Below are positions 1 through 9,231 of a DNA stretch of 64,000 nucleotides, in pieces. The notes beneath the pieces were generated by a model. It saw only the letters and a program-made list of their open reading frames with translations, did no database searches and was not told where the DNA came from. The stretch covers positions 94,140 through 158,139 of the forward strand of contig NZ_JAECZB010000004.1 in the NCBI RefSeq assembly GCF_016056295.1, given 5' to 3'. The stretch comes from Atlanticothrix silvestris CENA357. GTDB taxonomy: Bacteria > Cyanobacteriota > Cyanobacteriia > Cyanobacteriales > Nostocaceae. The translations under genes were made by a program, and so were the position numbers. Numbering within the stretch: the first letter of the stretch is position 1; each line of letters opens with the position of its first letter.

Positions 1-180
1 TTTTGCAAGTGTTGGGGGTGTTTAAATCATCAAAGCAGAATAAGGGCAAACGCACAAACCATTGCTTTGCTATTAAAGGATTCTTATAGTTTAGATGTAT
101 TCACCCTGGTTCAATACCTAGTTAGTAAGCCAGGGAGTTGCCCCTCTGACTTTCCTCAATCCTACATAAAGAGTTAATTA

Positions 181-399
181 TCAATCAGGAAAGATACCTT
201 GAGCTTTAAACCATCCAGACCAGCCGCCTCGATGAAAACCAGGAGGCGGTGTAGCTTCTGATGGACTAGGTAGTCCAGGGATATGTCCACCTTGGATTTG
301 ATGGCACTCATCAACAGTAAGCTCTCGTAAGTAGATTTCTGGAACAGAAGATAAGTCAAGGACAGATAGTTTTAGTCCTTCAAAGTTTACTTCAGACAT
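181..399 (-). CDS. Small peptide with double-glycine leader (candidate RiPP/bacteriocin precursor)
   Basis: A 72-residue peptide. The ATG at 399 is preferred to an upstream start at 468 because AGGA sits about 8 bases before it. Residues 25-38 read ELTVDECHQIQGG, close to the LxxxELxxIxGG leader consensus recognised by C39 peptidase-containing ABC exporters. After the GG comes a 34-residue core rich in Gly and Pro with several Trp and Phe. It has no Cys after the GG, so lanthionine or disulfide chemistry is unlikely. No modification or transport gene lies within the window, but the window edge is only 180 bases away. The leader motif is seen; the precursor role is inferred from it. Confidence 0.5.
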   Translation of the reverse strand: MSEVNFEGLKLSVLDLSSVPEIYLRELTVDECHQIQGGHIPGLPSPSEATPPPGFHRGGWSGWFKAQGIFPD

Positions 400-641
400 T
401 TTTTTCCTACATAAAATTGAATTATTTGACTGAGCAATAGAATTTATTTGCTCTATTAGCAGATACATCTGTCAACCCACAAATTCCAGATTTTTCCCTA
501 CAATCCTCAAAGTTTTATGTACCAGACAAACCAAAAGACTAAGAGCTGATTCGTAAAGTAAATATTAAGCACCTAAGCATGAGACGAAGCAAATAACCAT
601 AAATCATGGCTTCACTGACTTCTGAATTAACCTCATAATTT

Positions 642-1634
642 TTACTCAATCGGCTCCTTCATTCCGATATTGCCTTGTAAGCCTCCAGTATGTACCAACA
701 ACAAGCGATCGCCTGGAGGGAAAAATCCCTGCTGTAATAAATCCATCACCCCGTAAAACATTTTGGCGGTATATACATAATCAAGAGGTACGCCGTGTTT
801 TTGCTGAAACTGCTGGCTGAACATTAGTAGTTCATTGTTGACTTTTGCATAGCCGCCAAAGTGGTAATTACATATTAGTTGCCAATGTGTCGAAGAGTGA
901 TTAGGTATAGGTAGACCAGAAGCCAAGTAATTATTTAATAAACTGTCGATTTCTTGTGTGAGAAACTCTCCATTTTTCAGTACAGGAAAAGCGATCGCTC
1001 TTTGCCCTGGATGCAGCGAAAGTGTAATCCCAGCTAAGCTTGTACCCGTACCGCAAGCTACACATATAGTGTCATAAGCCGCTGTATCACTAATGATTTC
1101 GGTACAGCCGCGTACACCGTTTAAGTTACTACCACCTTCGGGGATTACAAATACTTCACCAAAGCGTTGCTGTAAATCTTGCTGTAACTTTGGCGTATTT
1201 CGCTGTCGGTAAGTCTCACGATTCATGTACACAAGCTGCATACCCTGCTGTACAGCAAAACTCAAGGTAGGGTTTAGCGGTAGCTTCTGTTCTCCACGGA
1301 TGACACCAATGGTGCGGAAACCCAAAAGATTTCCAGCCGCCGCAGTCGCAAAAATATGGTTGGAATAAGCGCCGCCAAAGGTAAGCAGCGTTGTGAAGTT
1401 TTTTTGTTTGGCCTCCAAAAGATTGTACTTGAGCTTAAACCACTTGTTACCGTTAACTAAAAGGTGCATGAGGTCGAGACGCAATACATATAATTCAACA
1501 CCAGCACGAAGAGCGATCACACTGTTAATTTGCTGTGTAGGAGGAGGTAAAATAGTTAAGACTTTATCCTTCATTTGACGATTTACCTCTAAAGATAGAC
1601 AAATGCTTCTATCTACTGGCTGATAATTAAGCAT
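642..1634 (-). CDS. PLP-dependent ACC deaminase / D-cysteine desulfhydrase family protein
   Basis: Fold-type II pyridoxal-phosphate enzyme of 330 residues, normal for the family, probably cytosolic. The segment GNKWFKLKYNL carries the candidate Schiff-base lysine, GGAYSNH binds substrate and phosphate in this family, and a later Gly-rich ACGTGTSLAG loop would hold the cofactor phosphate. Family members open 1-aminocyclopropane-1-carboxylate or desulfhydrate D-cysteine. The sequence alone does not separate these, and many bacterial members annotated as ACC deaminase act on D-cysteine. It stands alone with the next gene divergent. The family is clear, the substrate is not. Confidence 0.85.
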   Translation of the reverse strand: MLNYQPVDRSICLSLEVNRQMKDKVLTILPPPTQQINSVIALRAGVELYVLRLDLMHLLVNGNKWFKLKYNLLEAKQKNFTTLLTFGGAYSNHIFATAAAGNLLGFRTIGVIRGEQKLPLNPTLSFAVQQGMQLVYMNRETYRQRNTPKLQQDLQQRFGEVFVIPEGGSNLNGVRGCTEIISDTAAYDTICVACGTGTSLAGITLSLHPGQRAIAFPVLKNGEFLTQEIDSLLNNYLASGLPIPNHSSTHWQLICNYHFGGYAKVNNELLMFSQQFQQKHGVPLDYVYTAKMFYGVMDLLQQGFFPPGDRLLLVHTGGLQGNIGMKEPIE

Positions 1635-1850
1635 AGCGGATGCTATATTTCAGTTGACCCTTCTCTACCAAATGTTAAGCGTAGCTTGCTTAAACGTAGG
1701 GGTAATACTTCGCTTGGCGTTGACCTTTTTTAATTTTTAATTCCCCGTAGGGGCTTGACTCTATATCTTCTGCCGTAACCGAAGTGCAAGAATGTGGACA
1801 GAAGCTTCTCAACAAATAAAATATTTTTCTGAAGCGGAGTCGAGATTTAG

Positions 1851-3887
1851 ATGACTGAAGCCAAGGCAGCAATTTTTAACGACTTCTTAAATAGGGGTGG
1901 TGAAATAAAGATGCTGATGCAGAGCATCAATTGGGCTGCTACACCGATTGGATCTGCAAAAAGTTGGTTACAGAGCTTACGAACCTCCATCAGCATTTGT
2001 CTGGGGTCTCCCTTGCCAATGATGCTTTTCTGGGGTGCAGATTTAGTGCAGTTTTATGATGATGCTTATCGTCCCCTTTTGGGAACCAAACATCCCAGCG
2101 CATTGGGACAACGAGCGCAAGAGTGTTGGTACCAAACATGGGATGTGATGGAACCTATACTGGCAGGGGTTTTAATTACAGGTCAAGCAACGTGTTTAGA
2201 GAACCAGCTACGTTTGGTTAATCGCTATGGCTACGTTGAGGAATGCTACTTCACCTTTTGTTATAGCCCCATTGAAGATGAAACGGGAGCGATCGCGGGG
2301 ATATTGCTGGTAGCCACAGAAACCACAGCGTTTGTCAATGCCACAAAGCAGACGGAGCATGAGACCCTAAAAGCCGAAGCAGCCCAACTTCGCTTGATCA
2401 CAGACACATTGCCAGTTCTGATCTCTTTTGTAGATGCAGAACAACGTTACCGCTTCAACAACCGAGAGTATGAAATATGGTTTGGGCATTCAGCAACGGA
2501 AGTTTATGGCAAGTATCTTTGGGAAGTCTTGGGTGAATCTGCCTATGAAGCCATTCGTCCTTATGTAGAACAGGTATTGACAGGACAGCAAGTTACCTAT
2601 GAGACCCAAGTGCCTTATAGATATGGTGGCACGCGCTACATTAAATGTACTTATGTACCTCGGTTCAACAGTCAGGGAACCGTTGAAGGGTTTGTGGCAT
2701 TAGTCAGCGATATTAGCGAACGCAAGCAAGCTGAAGCGGCGTTGAGTGAAAGTGAAGCCCGCTTTCGTCAGATGACCGATGCTGCTCCTATACTGGTTTG
2801 GATGTCTGGTACTGACAAGCTTTGTAACTACTTTAATCAAACTTGGCTAGACTTTACCGGAAGGACTTTGGAGCAAGAGATGGGCAACGGGTGGACACAA
2901 GGAGTTCACCCCGATGATTTTCAGTATTACTTAGACACATATACTAATGCTTTTGATGCCAGACAAAATTTTAAAATGGAATATCGCCTCAGAAGTTTTG
3001 ATGGCGAATACTGTTGGATTTTGGATGCTGGTGTCCCTCGATTTGCAACTAATGGAGAATTTCTTGGCTATATCGGTTCGTGTGTAGACATCCAAGAGCG
3101 CAAGCAAGCTGAAATGGAAATTTGGCAATTCAAAGAAAGCCTGGAGCAAGGAATTCAAGAGCGCACTGCTCAATTAAAAGCTGCTAATCAGGAATTGGAA
3201 TCTTTTTCTTATTCAGTTTCGCACGACTTACGCGCACCATTACGCCACATTGCCGGATTTGTAGAACTGCTGCAAAAGCGGCTAAAATCAGCGAATTTAG
3301 ATGAAACCAGTCAGCGCTATTTACGAACGATCGCCGCCACTGCTAAACAAGCAGGTATCCTAATCGATGAGTTGCTGACATTTTCACGCATGGGACGCAC
3401 TGAGATGCGCTACATCAACTTAAATATGAAGCAATTAGTAAGAGATGTTAAGCGCGACCTAGTGACAGAAACCAAAGGACGCACAATTCATTGGCAGATC
3501 GAATCACTACCAGAAGTGCAGGGCGACCCCTCAATGCTGCGCCTTGTTCTTTACAATCTAATAGGCAATGCCGTTAAATATACCCAGACTCAAAACCCAG
3601 CAAAAATTACTGTTGGAAGTACTGATGATGAAAACGAAGTTGTCTTTTTTGTGCAAGATAACGGCGTTGGCTTTAACATGCAATATGTACACAAGCTGTT
3701 TGGAGTATTTCAACGCCTGCATACTGACCCACAATTTGAAGGTACAGGTGTGGGATTGGCCAACGTGCAGCGCATTATTCATCGGCATAATGGTCGAGTC
3801 TGGGCAGAGGGCGTAGTTGGTAACGGAGCTACCTTCTATTTCTCACTGCCTAAGTTGTTGAGACAGGAGAAGGAATGCAAGAACTGA
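1851..3887 (+). CDS. Multi-PAS sensor histidine kinase
   Basis: Predicted cytosolic kinase of 678 residues with no membrane segment. An N-terminal PAS-like domain (about 20-160, with WAATPIG and YDDAYRPLLG) is followed by two PAS/PAC units (about 180-300 and 300-425), each ending in an ERKQAE linker. A short coiled coil precedes HisKA, with phospho-acceptor His458 in SVSHDLRAPLRH. HATPase_c closes the protein with an asparagine-containing N box (NLIGNAVKYT), DNGVGF and GTGVGLA, so it should be active. Its stop overlaps the next gene by 13 bases, implying translational coupling to the Rcp1-like receiver. The input signal is unknown. Confidence 0.9.
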   Translation: MTEAKAAIFNDFLNRGGEIKMLMQSINWAATPIGSAKSWLQSLRTSISICLGSPLPMMLFWGADLVQFYDDAYRPLLGTKHPSALGQRAQECWYQTWDVMEPILAGVLITGQATCLENQLRLVNRYGYVEECYFTFCYSPIEDETGAIAGILLVATETTAFVNATKQTEHETLKAEAAQLRLITDTLPVLISFVDAEQRYRFNNREYEIWFGHSATEVYGKYLWEVLGESAYEAIRPYVEQVLTGQQVTYETQVPYRYGGTRYIKCTYVPRFNSQGTVEGFVALVSDISERKQAEAALSESEARFRQMTDAAPILVWMSGTDKLCNYFNQTWLDFTGRTLEQEMGNGWTQGVHPDDFQYYLDTYTNAFDARQNFKMEYRLRSFDGEYCWILDAGVPRFATNGEFLGYIGSCVDIQERKQAEMEIWQFKESLEQGIQERTAQLKAANQELESFSYSVSHDLRAPLRHIAGFVELLQKRLKSANLDETSQRYLRTIAATAKQAGILIDELLTFSRMGRTEMRYINLNMKQLVRDVKRDLVTETKGRTIHWQIESLPEVQGDPSMLRLVLYNLIGNAVKYTQTQNPAKITVGSTDDENEVVFFVQDNGVGFNMQYVHKLFGVFQRLHTDPQFEGTGVGLANVQRIIHRHNGRVWAEGVVGNGATFYFSLPKLLRQEKECKN

Positions 3888-4351
3888 AGCGAATTTTGCT
3901 GATTGAAGACAGTGCCAATGATGTAGAGTTGGTACTAACTGCTCTATCAGAAAACCATCTTGCCAATGAAGTAGTGGTGCTACGTGATGGAGAGGAAGCA
4001 TTAGATTATCTTTATCGACGAAGAATGTTCCGATTACGCATGGAGGGCCATCCTGTTGTCGTGCTGCTCGATTTGAAATTACCTAAAATCGATGGGCTTG
4101 AAGTACTGGCACAACTCAAATCTGACCCCAAAATGCGATCAATTCCTATAGTAGTATTAACTTCTTCACGAGAAGAACCAGACTTAGTTAGATGCTACGA
4201 GTTAGGTGTTAATGCTTATGTTGTTAAACCTGTAGATTACCATGATTTTGTTGATGCCATTAAGGGTGTGGGGCTGTTTTGGGCAGTGATTAATCAGCCT
4301 CCTCTAGGCGCTTTATCTTCTGCACCTAAGCGTTTACAGGAGAGTAACTGA
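3875..4351 (+). CDS. Rcp1-like single-domain response regulator
   Basis: Receiver-only protein of 158 residues. Acidic pocket residues lie in LLIEDSANDVEL, the phospho-acceptor is Asp66 in LLDLKLPKIDG, followed by LTSS and the KPVD lysine. The extended C-terminal tail with FWAVINQPP is typical of Rcp1, the partner of cyanobacterial phytochrome kinases. The start overlaps the upstream kinase and the stop overlaps the next start as TGATG, so all three genes should be made from one message. It has no DNA-binding domain, so it probably relays phosphate between the two kinases or acts by protein contact. Confidence 0.92.
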   Translation: MQELKRILLIEDSANDVELVLTALSENHLANEVVVLRDGEEALDYLYRRRMFRLRMEGHPVVVLLDLKLPKIDGLEVLAQLKSDPKMRSIPIVVLTSSREEPDLVRCYELGVNAYVVKPVDYHDFVDAIKGVGLFWAVINQPPLGALSSAPKRLQESN

Positions 4352-6321
4352 TGAGTTGCCTGCATTTCCTACTGTTAGAAGACAGTCTGTTAGATGCAGA
4401 ACTGATCCAAGTGATTTTAACCGAAGGGGGAATTAATTGTGAACTGTTAAGAGTCGAAACTAGTGCTGAGTTTCTCGCAGCTTTGGAAACAAAGACTTTC
4501 AGCTTAATTCTTGCCGATTATGACCTACCATCTTTTGATGGTATCTCTGCCCTAGACATTGTGCGCCATCGCTGTCCAGATATTCCTTTTATCTTTGTCT
4601 CTGGGGTGTTGGGTGAAGAATTGGCAATTGAAGCTTTAAAAAACGGTGCTACCGATTATGTATTAAAACAACGATTAGGGCGTTTAATCCCCTCTGTACA
4701 ACGGGCATTACGGGAAGCCCAAGAGCGCCGCGATCGCCAACGTGCAGAAGAGTCTTTACAACAGAGTGAAGCTAAGTATCGCCAAATTGTTGATACCTCT
4801 TATGAAGGCATCTGGATGATTGACGCTCAAGGGCGCACAGAATTTGTCAATCAGCGAATGTCACAAATGTTAGGTTATCCAACCGAAGAAATACTCGGCC
4901 GTTCCTTGTTTGATTTTATCGAACAGACTGATGGGATGGCTGCTCAAGAACAACTAAAGTGGCTGACAACCCAAGGCAGTGATCTTAAAGAAGGTCGATG
5001 GCGTTGCAAAGATGGTTCCTATATCTGGACACTAATTTCTGCTAGAGCCATTTTTAATGAACAAAGTCAGTTTTTGGGTGCGATCGCCATGCTAACTGAC
5101 ATTACTGATCGCAAGGAAGTTGAAAAAGAACGTGAATATCTGCTAGAGCGTGAACAAGCAGCACGAACAGAAGCAGAGACAGCTAACCGCATCAAAGATG
5201 AGTTTTTGGCGGTACTTTCCCATGAGTTGCGATCGCCATTGAATCCGATTTTAGGTTGGGCAAGACTCTTGCAAAGCCGTAAATTTGATGAAACAGCCCT
5301 CAACAAAGCACTAGCAACCATTGAACGCAATGCCAAATTACAAGCTCAACTAATTGAAGACTTGCTGGATGTTTCTCGCATTCTCCAAGGTAAACTTAAT
5401 CTCAACATGGCATCAATTGATCTGGCATTAACTATTGAAGCGGCAATGGAAACGGTGCGTTTGGCAGCAGAGGCTAAGTCCATTCAGATTCAAACGATGC
5501 TTGACCCTAATGTTAGACAAGTTTTGGGTGATGCAGCGCGTTTGCAGCAAATCCTCTGGAATCTGTTATCGAATGCTGTCAAATTCACACCCGACGAAGG
5601 ACAAGTAAATGTGCGATTGGATTGCATCAACACTTATGCCGAAATTACTGTGAGCGACACGGGTAAAGGCATCAATTCTGAGTTTCTGCCTTATGTGTTT
5701 GATTATTTCCGCCAAGCTGACAGTAAGACTACTAGAAAATTTGGTGGTCTGGGGCTAGGTTTAGCGATTACCCGTCGCTTAGTCGAGATGCATGGCGGCA
5801 CAATTGAGGTGACAAGTCCAGGAGAGGGACAAGGATCTGTTTTTACAGTTAGGCTACCGCTAATTAAGGACAGTGCCATCATCAAGGATACAACGAAGGT
5901 CAATTCGACAAATTTGCCTGCTGCTGATTCCCCTCTCATGGGTATACAAATTTTAGTTGTGGATGACAATACTGACACCCGTGATTTTTTCAGCTTTGTA
6001 TTGGAGCAGTTTGGTGCATTTGTAACCGCAGTAACTTCAGCCACTGAGGCATTACAAGCGCTAGCACAAGCAAAACCAGATATCTTGATCAGCGATATTG
6101 GGATGCCAGAGATGAACGGTTATATGCTAATACAACAAGTGCGCGCTATAGAAGCAGAACAAGGGGAACAAAAGATACCAGCGATCGCCCTAACTGCTTA
6201 TGCCAGCGAAATTGATCAACAGCAGGCACTAGCAGCAGGATTTCAGCAGCACCTTGCCAAACCTGTAGCCCCAGAAGAATTGCTCGCTGCAATTTCTAGT
6301 TTATTACAGCCAAAAACCTAG
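4351..6321 (+). CDS. Hybrid histidine kinase (REC-PAS-HisKA-HATPase-REC)
   Basis: A 656-residue phosphorelay protein. N-terminal receiver with Asp56 in LADYDLPSFDG, one PAS/PAC unit (about 135-260), HisKA with His291 in LSHELRSPLNPIL, an HATPase_c domain with NLLSNAVKFT, DTGKGI and GLGLGLA, then a C-terminal receiver with Asp582 in SDIGMPEMNG. All key residues are present. It is the third gene of a tightly coupled operon (TGATG overlap with the receiver gene). Phosphate could pass from the first kinase through the small receiver to this protein; that order is inference. No output domain is visible. Confidence 0.9.
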   Translation: MSCLHFLLLEDSLLDAELIQVILTEGGINCELLRVETSAEFLAALETKTFSLILADYDLPSFDGISALDIVRHRCPDIPFIFVSGVLGEELAIEALKNGATDYVLKQRLGRLIPSVQRALREAQERRDRQRAEESLQQSEAKYRQIVDTSYEGIWMIDAQGRTEFVNQRMSQMLGYPTEEILGRSLFDFIEQTDGMAAQEQLKWLTTQGSDLKEGRWRCKDGSYIWTLISARAIFNEQSQFLGAIAMLTDITDRKEVEKEREYLLEREQAARTEAETANRIKDEFLAVLSHELRSPLNPILGWARLLQSRKFDETALNKALATIERNAKLQAQLIEDLLDVSRILQGKLNLNMASIDLALTIEAAMETVRLAAEAKSIQIQTMLDPNVRQVLGDAARLQQILWNLLSNAVKFTPDEGQVNVRLDCINTYAEITVSDTGKGINSEFLPYVFDYFRQADSKTTRKFGGLGLGLAITRRLVEMHGGTIEVTSPGEGQGSVFTVRLPLIKDSAIIKDTTKVNSTNLPAADSPLMGIQILVVDDNTDTRDFFSFVLEQFGAFVTAVTSATEALQALAQAKPDILISDIGMPEMNGYMLIQQVRAIEAEQGEQKIPAIALTAYASEIDQQQALAAGFQQHLAKPVAPEELLAAISSLLQPKT

Positions 6322-6430
6322 TGATTAAGCTGTTATGCAGCTTAATTGTGTAATATGAATTAAGTAACGAAGTAACAATAAAGTCATAAAATTTTAACAT
6401 TAACATTATCTTCGGTGTAAACGTAATATG

Positions 6431-6452
6431 GAGATGTAGCTAGCTACATCTC
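6431..6452. terminator. 22-bp perfect palindrome between convergent genes
   Basis: GAGATGTAGC TAGCTACATCTC is fully self-complementary and lies between the hybrid kinase and the convergent PEP-CTERM gene. A second hairpin, TTAAGCTG-N5-CAGCTTAA, lies just after the kinase stop (about 6324-6344). Neither has a strong T-tract, so the terminator role is inferred from position. Confidence 0.45.
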
Positions 6453-6471
6453 TAAAGTATTGGTAGATTTT

Positions 6472-7386
6472 TTAGCCTTTGACGTAACGTTTCTTGAGTC
6501 GAGATAAAGAAACGCCTAATAAACTAACCAAGCTCAAAGCTACTGTATTTGATGGTTCTGGTACTTTTGCAACTTCAAAATCAAAACTGAATGTCCCAGA
6601 TTCTCCAAAAGGAGTACGGTTGTTATCAGTAGCTAAGTCTACAAGTTTGAACGTGGCTGAGTAATTTCCCAAAGGTGCAGTGGCATTAGTCCAAAAAGTC
6701 GGTATAAATGAAAAATCATCGCCACTGCCAATTGTATAGATCTCGCCAACGCTGTTGAGAATATTAACTCCATCTGAGTCAGCAATATTCAATCCATTGC
6801 TGATAGATAGCAATTGTAAACCAATATTTGCACCTTCAAGAGACTGCTGCCAGCGATTGTTAGAACTATTGAACAGATACTGGTCTTCTAGTTCTGAAGA
6901 ATTTTTGAGTGATGTTACAGCTTGGATGTTCAAGTTGCTGTATTCCTCATTTGTGGGGCTGCTAATCAAGCGGCCAGTATAAATCCCTGTACCGGGCGAC
7001 AATTTCAAAGATGGTAGTCCTGTGTAAGGTTCGGGAATGCGGTTATTTGTATTAGTTGCAGCAATGCTTGGGTTATCTACAGATCCTGAATAACTATAAG
7101 TCCCAATCCCGTGAAAATGGTTAGTTGTGGGGTCTTCTTCTTGATGTGCAAATAGGAGTGTCAGCCGATTGTAGTTGGGGTTTTCCAAGCCAGTATATAT
7201 GCCTCGGTTGAGAATATCTAAACCATCTAATCCAATGAAATATTCAGTGTGGCCATGGTTATGATCATCACTGTGGGCTTGTGCTGGTGCAACAGCACTA
7301 GATAAAGCTAGAGGTACAGCAACTATAAAACTGATAGCAAGGGAGGTTGTTTGCTTTCTTGAGCAGGTAGTATTTTTGGAAACCAC
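6472..7386 (-). CDS. Zur-type PEP-CTERM protein, all3515 family
   Basis: Exported protein of 304 residues. An N-terminal signal peptide ends near APAQA, followed at once by a His/Asp-rich stretch (HSDDHNHGH) suited to binding zinc. The body is a beta-rich domain, and the C-terminus is a PEP-CTERM sorting signal (VPEPSN, hydrophobic segment, RLKKRY). It resembles the Anabaena all3515 family, which is repressed by the zinc regulator Zur. A near-ideal Zur box lies 27 bases upstream. The start is GTG with only a weak ribosome site and no better ATG nearby. Likely role: cell-surface or periplasmic zinc handling during zinc shortage. Confidence 0.85.
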   Translation of the reverse strand: MVSKNTTCSRKQTTSLAISFIVAVPLALSSAVAPAQAHSDDHNHGHTEYFIGLDGLDILNRGIYTGLENPNYNRLTLLFAHQEEDPTTNHFHGIGTYSYSGSVDNPSIAATNTNNRIPEPYTGLPSLKLSPGTGIYTGRLISSPTNEEYSNLNIQAVTSLKNSSELEDQYLFNSSNNRWQQSLEGANIGLQLLSISNGLNIADSDGVNILNSVGEIYTIGSGDDFSFIPTFWTNATAPLGNYSATFKLVDLATDNNRTPFGESGTFSFDFEVAKVPEPSNTVALSLVSLLGVSLSRLKKRYVKG

Positions 7387-7412
7387 TACGCTTGTCCATT
7401 AGTAAATGATAT

Positions 7413-7427
7413 TGATAATGATTATCA
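7413..7427 (-). promoter_or_regulatory. Zur box
   Basis: TGATAATGATTATCA is a perfect 7-1-7 palindrome matching the cyanobacterial Zur operator. It lies 27 bases upstream of the GTG start of the PEP-CTERM gene, where a bound repressor would block transcription. The sequence match is direct; Zur rather than Fur is inferred from the gene family downstream. Confidence 0.85.
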
Positions 7428-7431
7428 CAAA

Positions 7432-7608
7432 AACTTTCTGTCTGTCAATTTAAAGTCTAAACCCCGTCGCAACATGAAAAACAAGCTGATGCAACTTCAT
7501 GACAAACTTTTATCCCGTAAACGCGAGGGTTATTGAGACTATTAACAATCAACTCAAAAACATTTCTCAGATTGAACACTCTCGGCATCGCATCGCAGCC
7601 CAGTCAAT
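7432..7608 (+). pseudogene. IS982-family transposase C-terminal remnant
   Basis: Reading from 7432 gives KSKPRRNMKNKLM and then LLSRKR before a stop. Shifting frame near 7525 continues as ARVIETINNQLKNISQIEHS and RHRIAAQ. Together these match the conserved C-terminal part of IS982 transposases (RxxIETINDQLKNISQIEHSRHRS). The fragment is frameshifted, has no start, and ends before the normal C-terminus. It begins 5 bases after the Zur box, so an old insertion reached the edge of that promoter. Probably inactive. Confidence 0.75.
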
Positions 7609-7615
7609 TTTTGCC

Positions 7616-7764
7616 AGGACTTACGCAAAATTATGAAAAAACGTAGACGCGCCTTCTTCGGCTTCCCGCAGGGTAGGACACGTAAAGCCTGCGGCATAGC
7701 TACGCTTAGCGCGCAGCGTCTAGCAGAGAAGTAAAGAGGTTTTAGAGAGTTATTCGTAAGTTCT
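7616..7764. repeat. MITE-like element with ACTTACG ends (copy 1)
   Basis: About 149 bases bounded by AGGACTTACGCA on the left and TTCGTAAGTTCT on the right, an imperfect inverted pair. It directly follows the IS982 remnant. A second element with the same ends and the same AGAGAGTT motif before the right end lies at 53250-53392. The interior holds the GC-rich short palindromic repeats common in Nostoc genomes. No protein is encoded. Confidence 0.5.
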
Positions 7765-7962
7765 ATTTGCGTTAATGTTCTGTGGTCTCTGCAAAATCGA
7801 TACTGTTCAATTCTGGCTTTGTGGTGTTTTTGCAATTGCTCTCATTCACAGCTATGCGTTGGAGAGAGAAGCGATCGCCCCTTACCCACATCCTTTCAAC
7901 TACGCTCTCACCAATATCTCGATTATTTCCCCACAGATCACCTTGAAATACAAGCCCAGTCC
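7765..7962. other. Intergenic region without a recognised gene
   Basis: The stretch after the ACTTACG element contains short overlapping reading frames on both strands, none with a convincing ribosome site or family resemblance, and one HIP1 site. I see no gene here. Confidence 0.5.
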
Positions 7963-8820
7963 TTAAAACGCAACATCCGCAGCAATCTCCTGCCAACGAG
8001 TAGCCAAATCCTCCGCAGTAGAACTTTCAACAGCGGCAAGGTTTAATGGATAGTCCACGTTGTCTCGCTCGATCCAGCGCATGGCTGTGAATTGACCATT
8101 GCTTGCCCTTAATATAAATCCAGACTCTCGGCATTCTGGAGAAGCGAGATATAAAACTCCTGGAGCTACTTGTTCTGGTCGTAAATCTTCTGGTTTATCC
8201 TGGACATTCCACATCCGCGTTTTGGCAACTGGTGAAATCGCATTCACCAGAATACCATGCTCTTTGCCTTCAACCGCCAGCACGTTCATCAGACCAATCT
8301 GTGCCATTTTTCCCATAGCGTAAGCTGCAAGACCGCCCAGAGCATATTGCTGATAAATCGCTCTATCCGAAGTTGTCAACAAAATCCGTCCATAGTGTTG
8401 TTGCTTCATCCTTGGAAAGGCAGCTTGAGACAACCACGTTGGTGCTTGTATGTTGATGTTGATGGCGCGTTCTAGAAAATCAGGTGTCAGGTCTTGTACG
8501 GTCTGATAAGCAACCCATCCAGCATTGTGGATCAAGATATCAAGGCGATCGAACTTTTCTAGTGTCATTTCTACCAGGCTGCGGCAGTTGTCTCGACTGT
8601 CCAGGAGTACATCGCTGGCGATCGCAACTCCACCAGCTTCGCAAATTTTATTGGCGACATCAGCCGCCACATTGGGATCGAAACCAGTCCCCTCTTTGTT
8701 AACACCAGCATCGTGGATTACAACTCGCGCTCCTCTTTCTGCCAACAAACGAGCATAGGCTGCTCCTAAACCGCGTCCACTACCTGTAATAATAGCTACT
8801 TGATCGTCAAGTCGAATCAT
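7963..8820 (-). CDS. SDR family oxidoreductase
   Basis: Short-chain dehydrogenase of 285 residues, cytosolic. The Rossmann motif GSGRGLGAAYARLL is at the N-terminus, followed by HNAG, a serine in LLTTSD, and the catalytic pair in YAMGK. The ~80-residue C-terminal extension past the core resembles SDRs related to the 3-hydroxyacyl-CoA dehydrogenase part of multifunctional enzymes, though the substrate cannot be read. The start overlaps the end of the upstream SDR pseudogene by 4 bases, so the two were probably once one operon. It appears intact. Confidence 0.85.
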   Translation of the reverse strand: MIRLDDQVAIITGSGRGLGAAYARLLAERGARVVIHDAGVNKEGTGFDPNVAADVANKICEAGGVAIASDVLLDSRDNCRSLVEMTLEKFDRLDILIHNAGWVAYQTVQDLTPDFLERAININIQAPTWLSQAAFPRMKQQHYGRILLTTSDRAIYQQYALGGLAAYAMGKMAQIGLMNVLAVEGKEHGILVNAISPVAKTRMWNVQDKPEDLRPEQVAPGVLYLASPECRESGFILRASNGQFTAMRWIERDNVDYPLNLAAVESSTAEDLATRWQEIAADVAF

Positions 8821-9170
8821 TTGCCTCTCTCCTGACTGAAATCCTGAACTTGAGTGGGCATAAGCACCATCTCATGACTCGCTCGCTCGTTGGCAACAAG
8901 TGCGATCGCCTCTGCGTGGCTATCTGTATAGTCTGTAGTGACAGTTACTTGCTGCCAACCATCTAAACTCGTTTTGACCGATTCCAGTTTGTCCTGAATC
9001 AGGCTCATAGTACCTGTGCCTAATGCTATATAGTCAATTAAAGCGCGAAGTTGCGCTGGTTCACAAGCCGTAGCCAGCAGGTAGTCGCCCTTTTTTAACA
9101 CTGCTTCTGCCACGGCACGTCCGAACCCGGTTGAACAGCCTGTAATTAACCAAACTTTAGGAGCGACACG
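8817..9170 (-). pseudogene. SDR pseudogene with internal deletion
   Basis: In one frame the minus strand reads VWLITGCSTGFGRAVAEAVL, the start of an SDR, then about 20 more matching residues. It then jumps to KLESVKTSLDGWQQ and TTDY, which is the extreme C-terminus of the same SDR subfamily. Some 170-190 residues holding the active-site Tyr and Lys are missing without loss of frame. No ATG, GTG or TTG precedes the Rossmann motif before an in-frame TAA; the only start is an internal GTG at 9113 that cuts the motif off. It cannot be a working oxidoreductase. Confidence 0.7.
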
Positions 9171-9231
9171 ATAATAATATCTAAGGGATTAACGTAACGC
9201 GAATCTGTAAAGAATACGTGAAAATACGGCT

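Noticed and set aside
7775..8046. Short plus-strand frames upstream of and overlapping the SDR end
   Set aside because: Low-complexity frames around a HIP1 site without start signals or homology.
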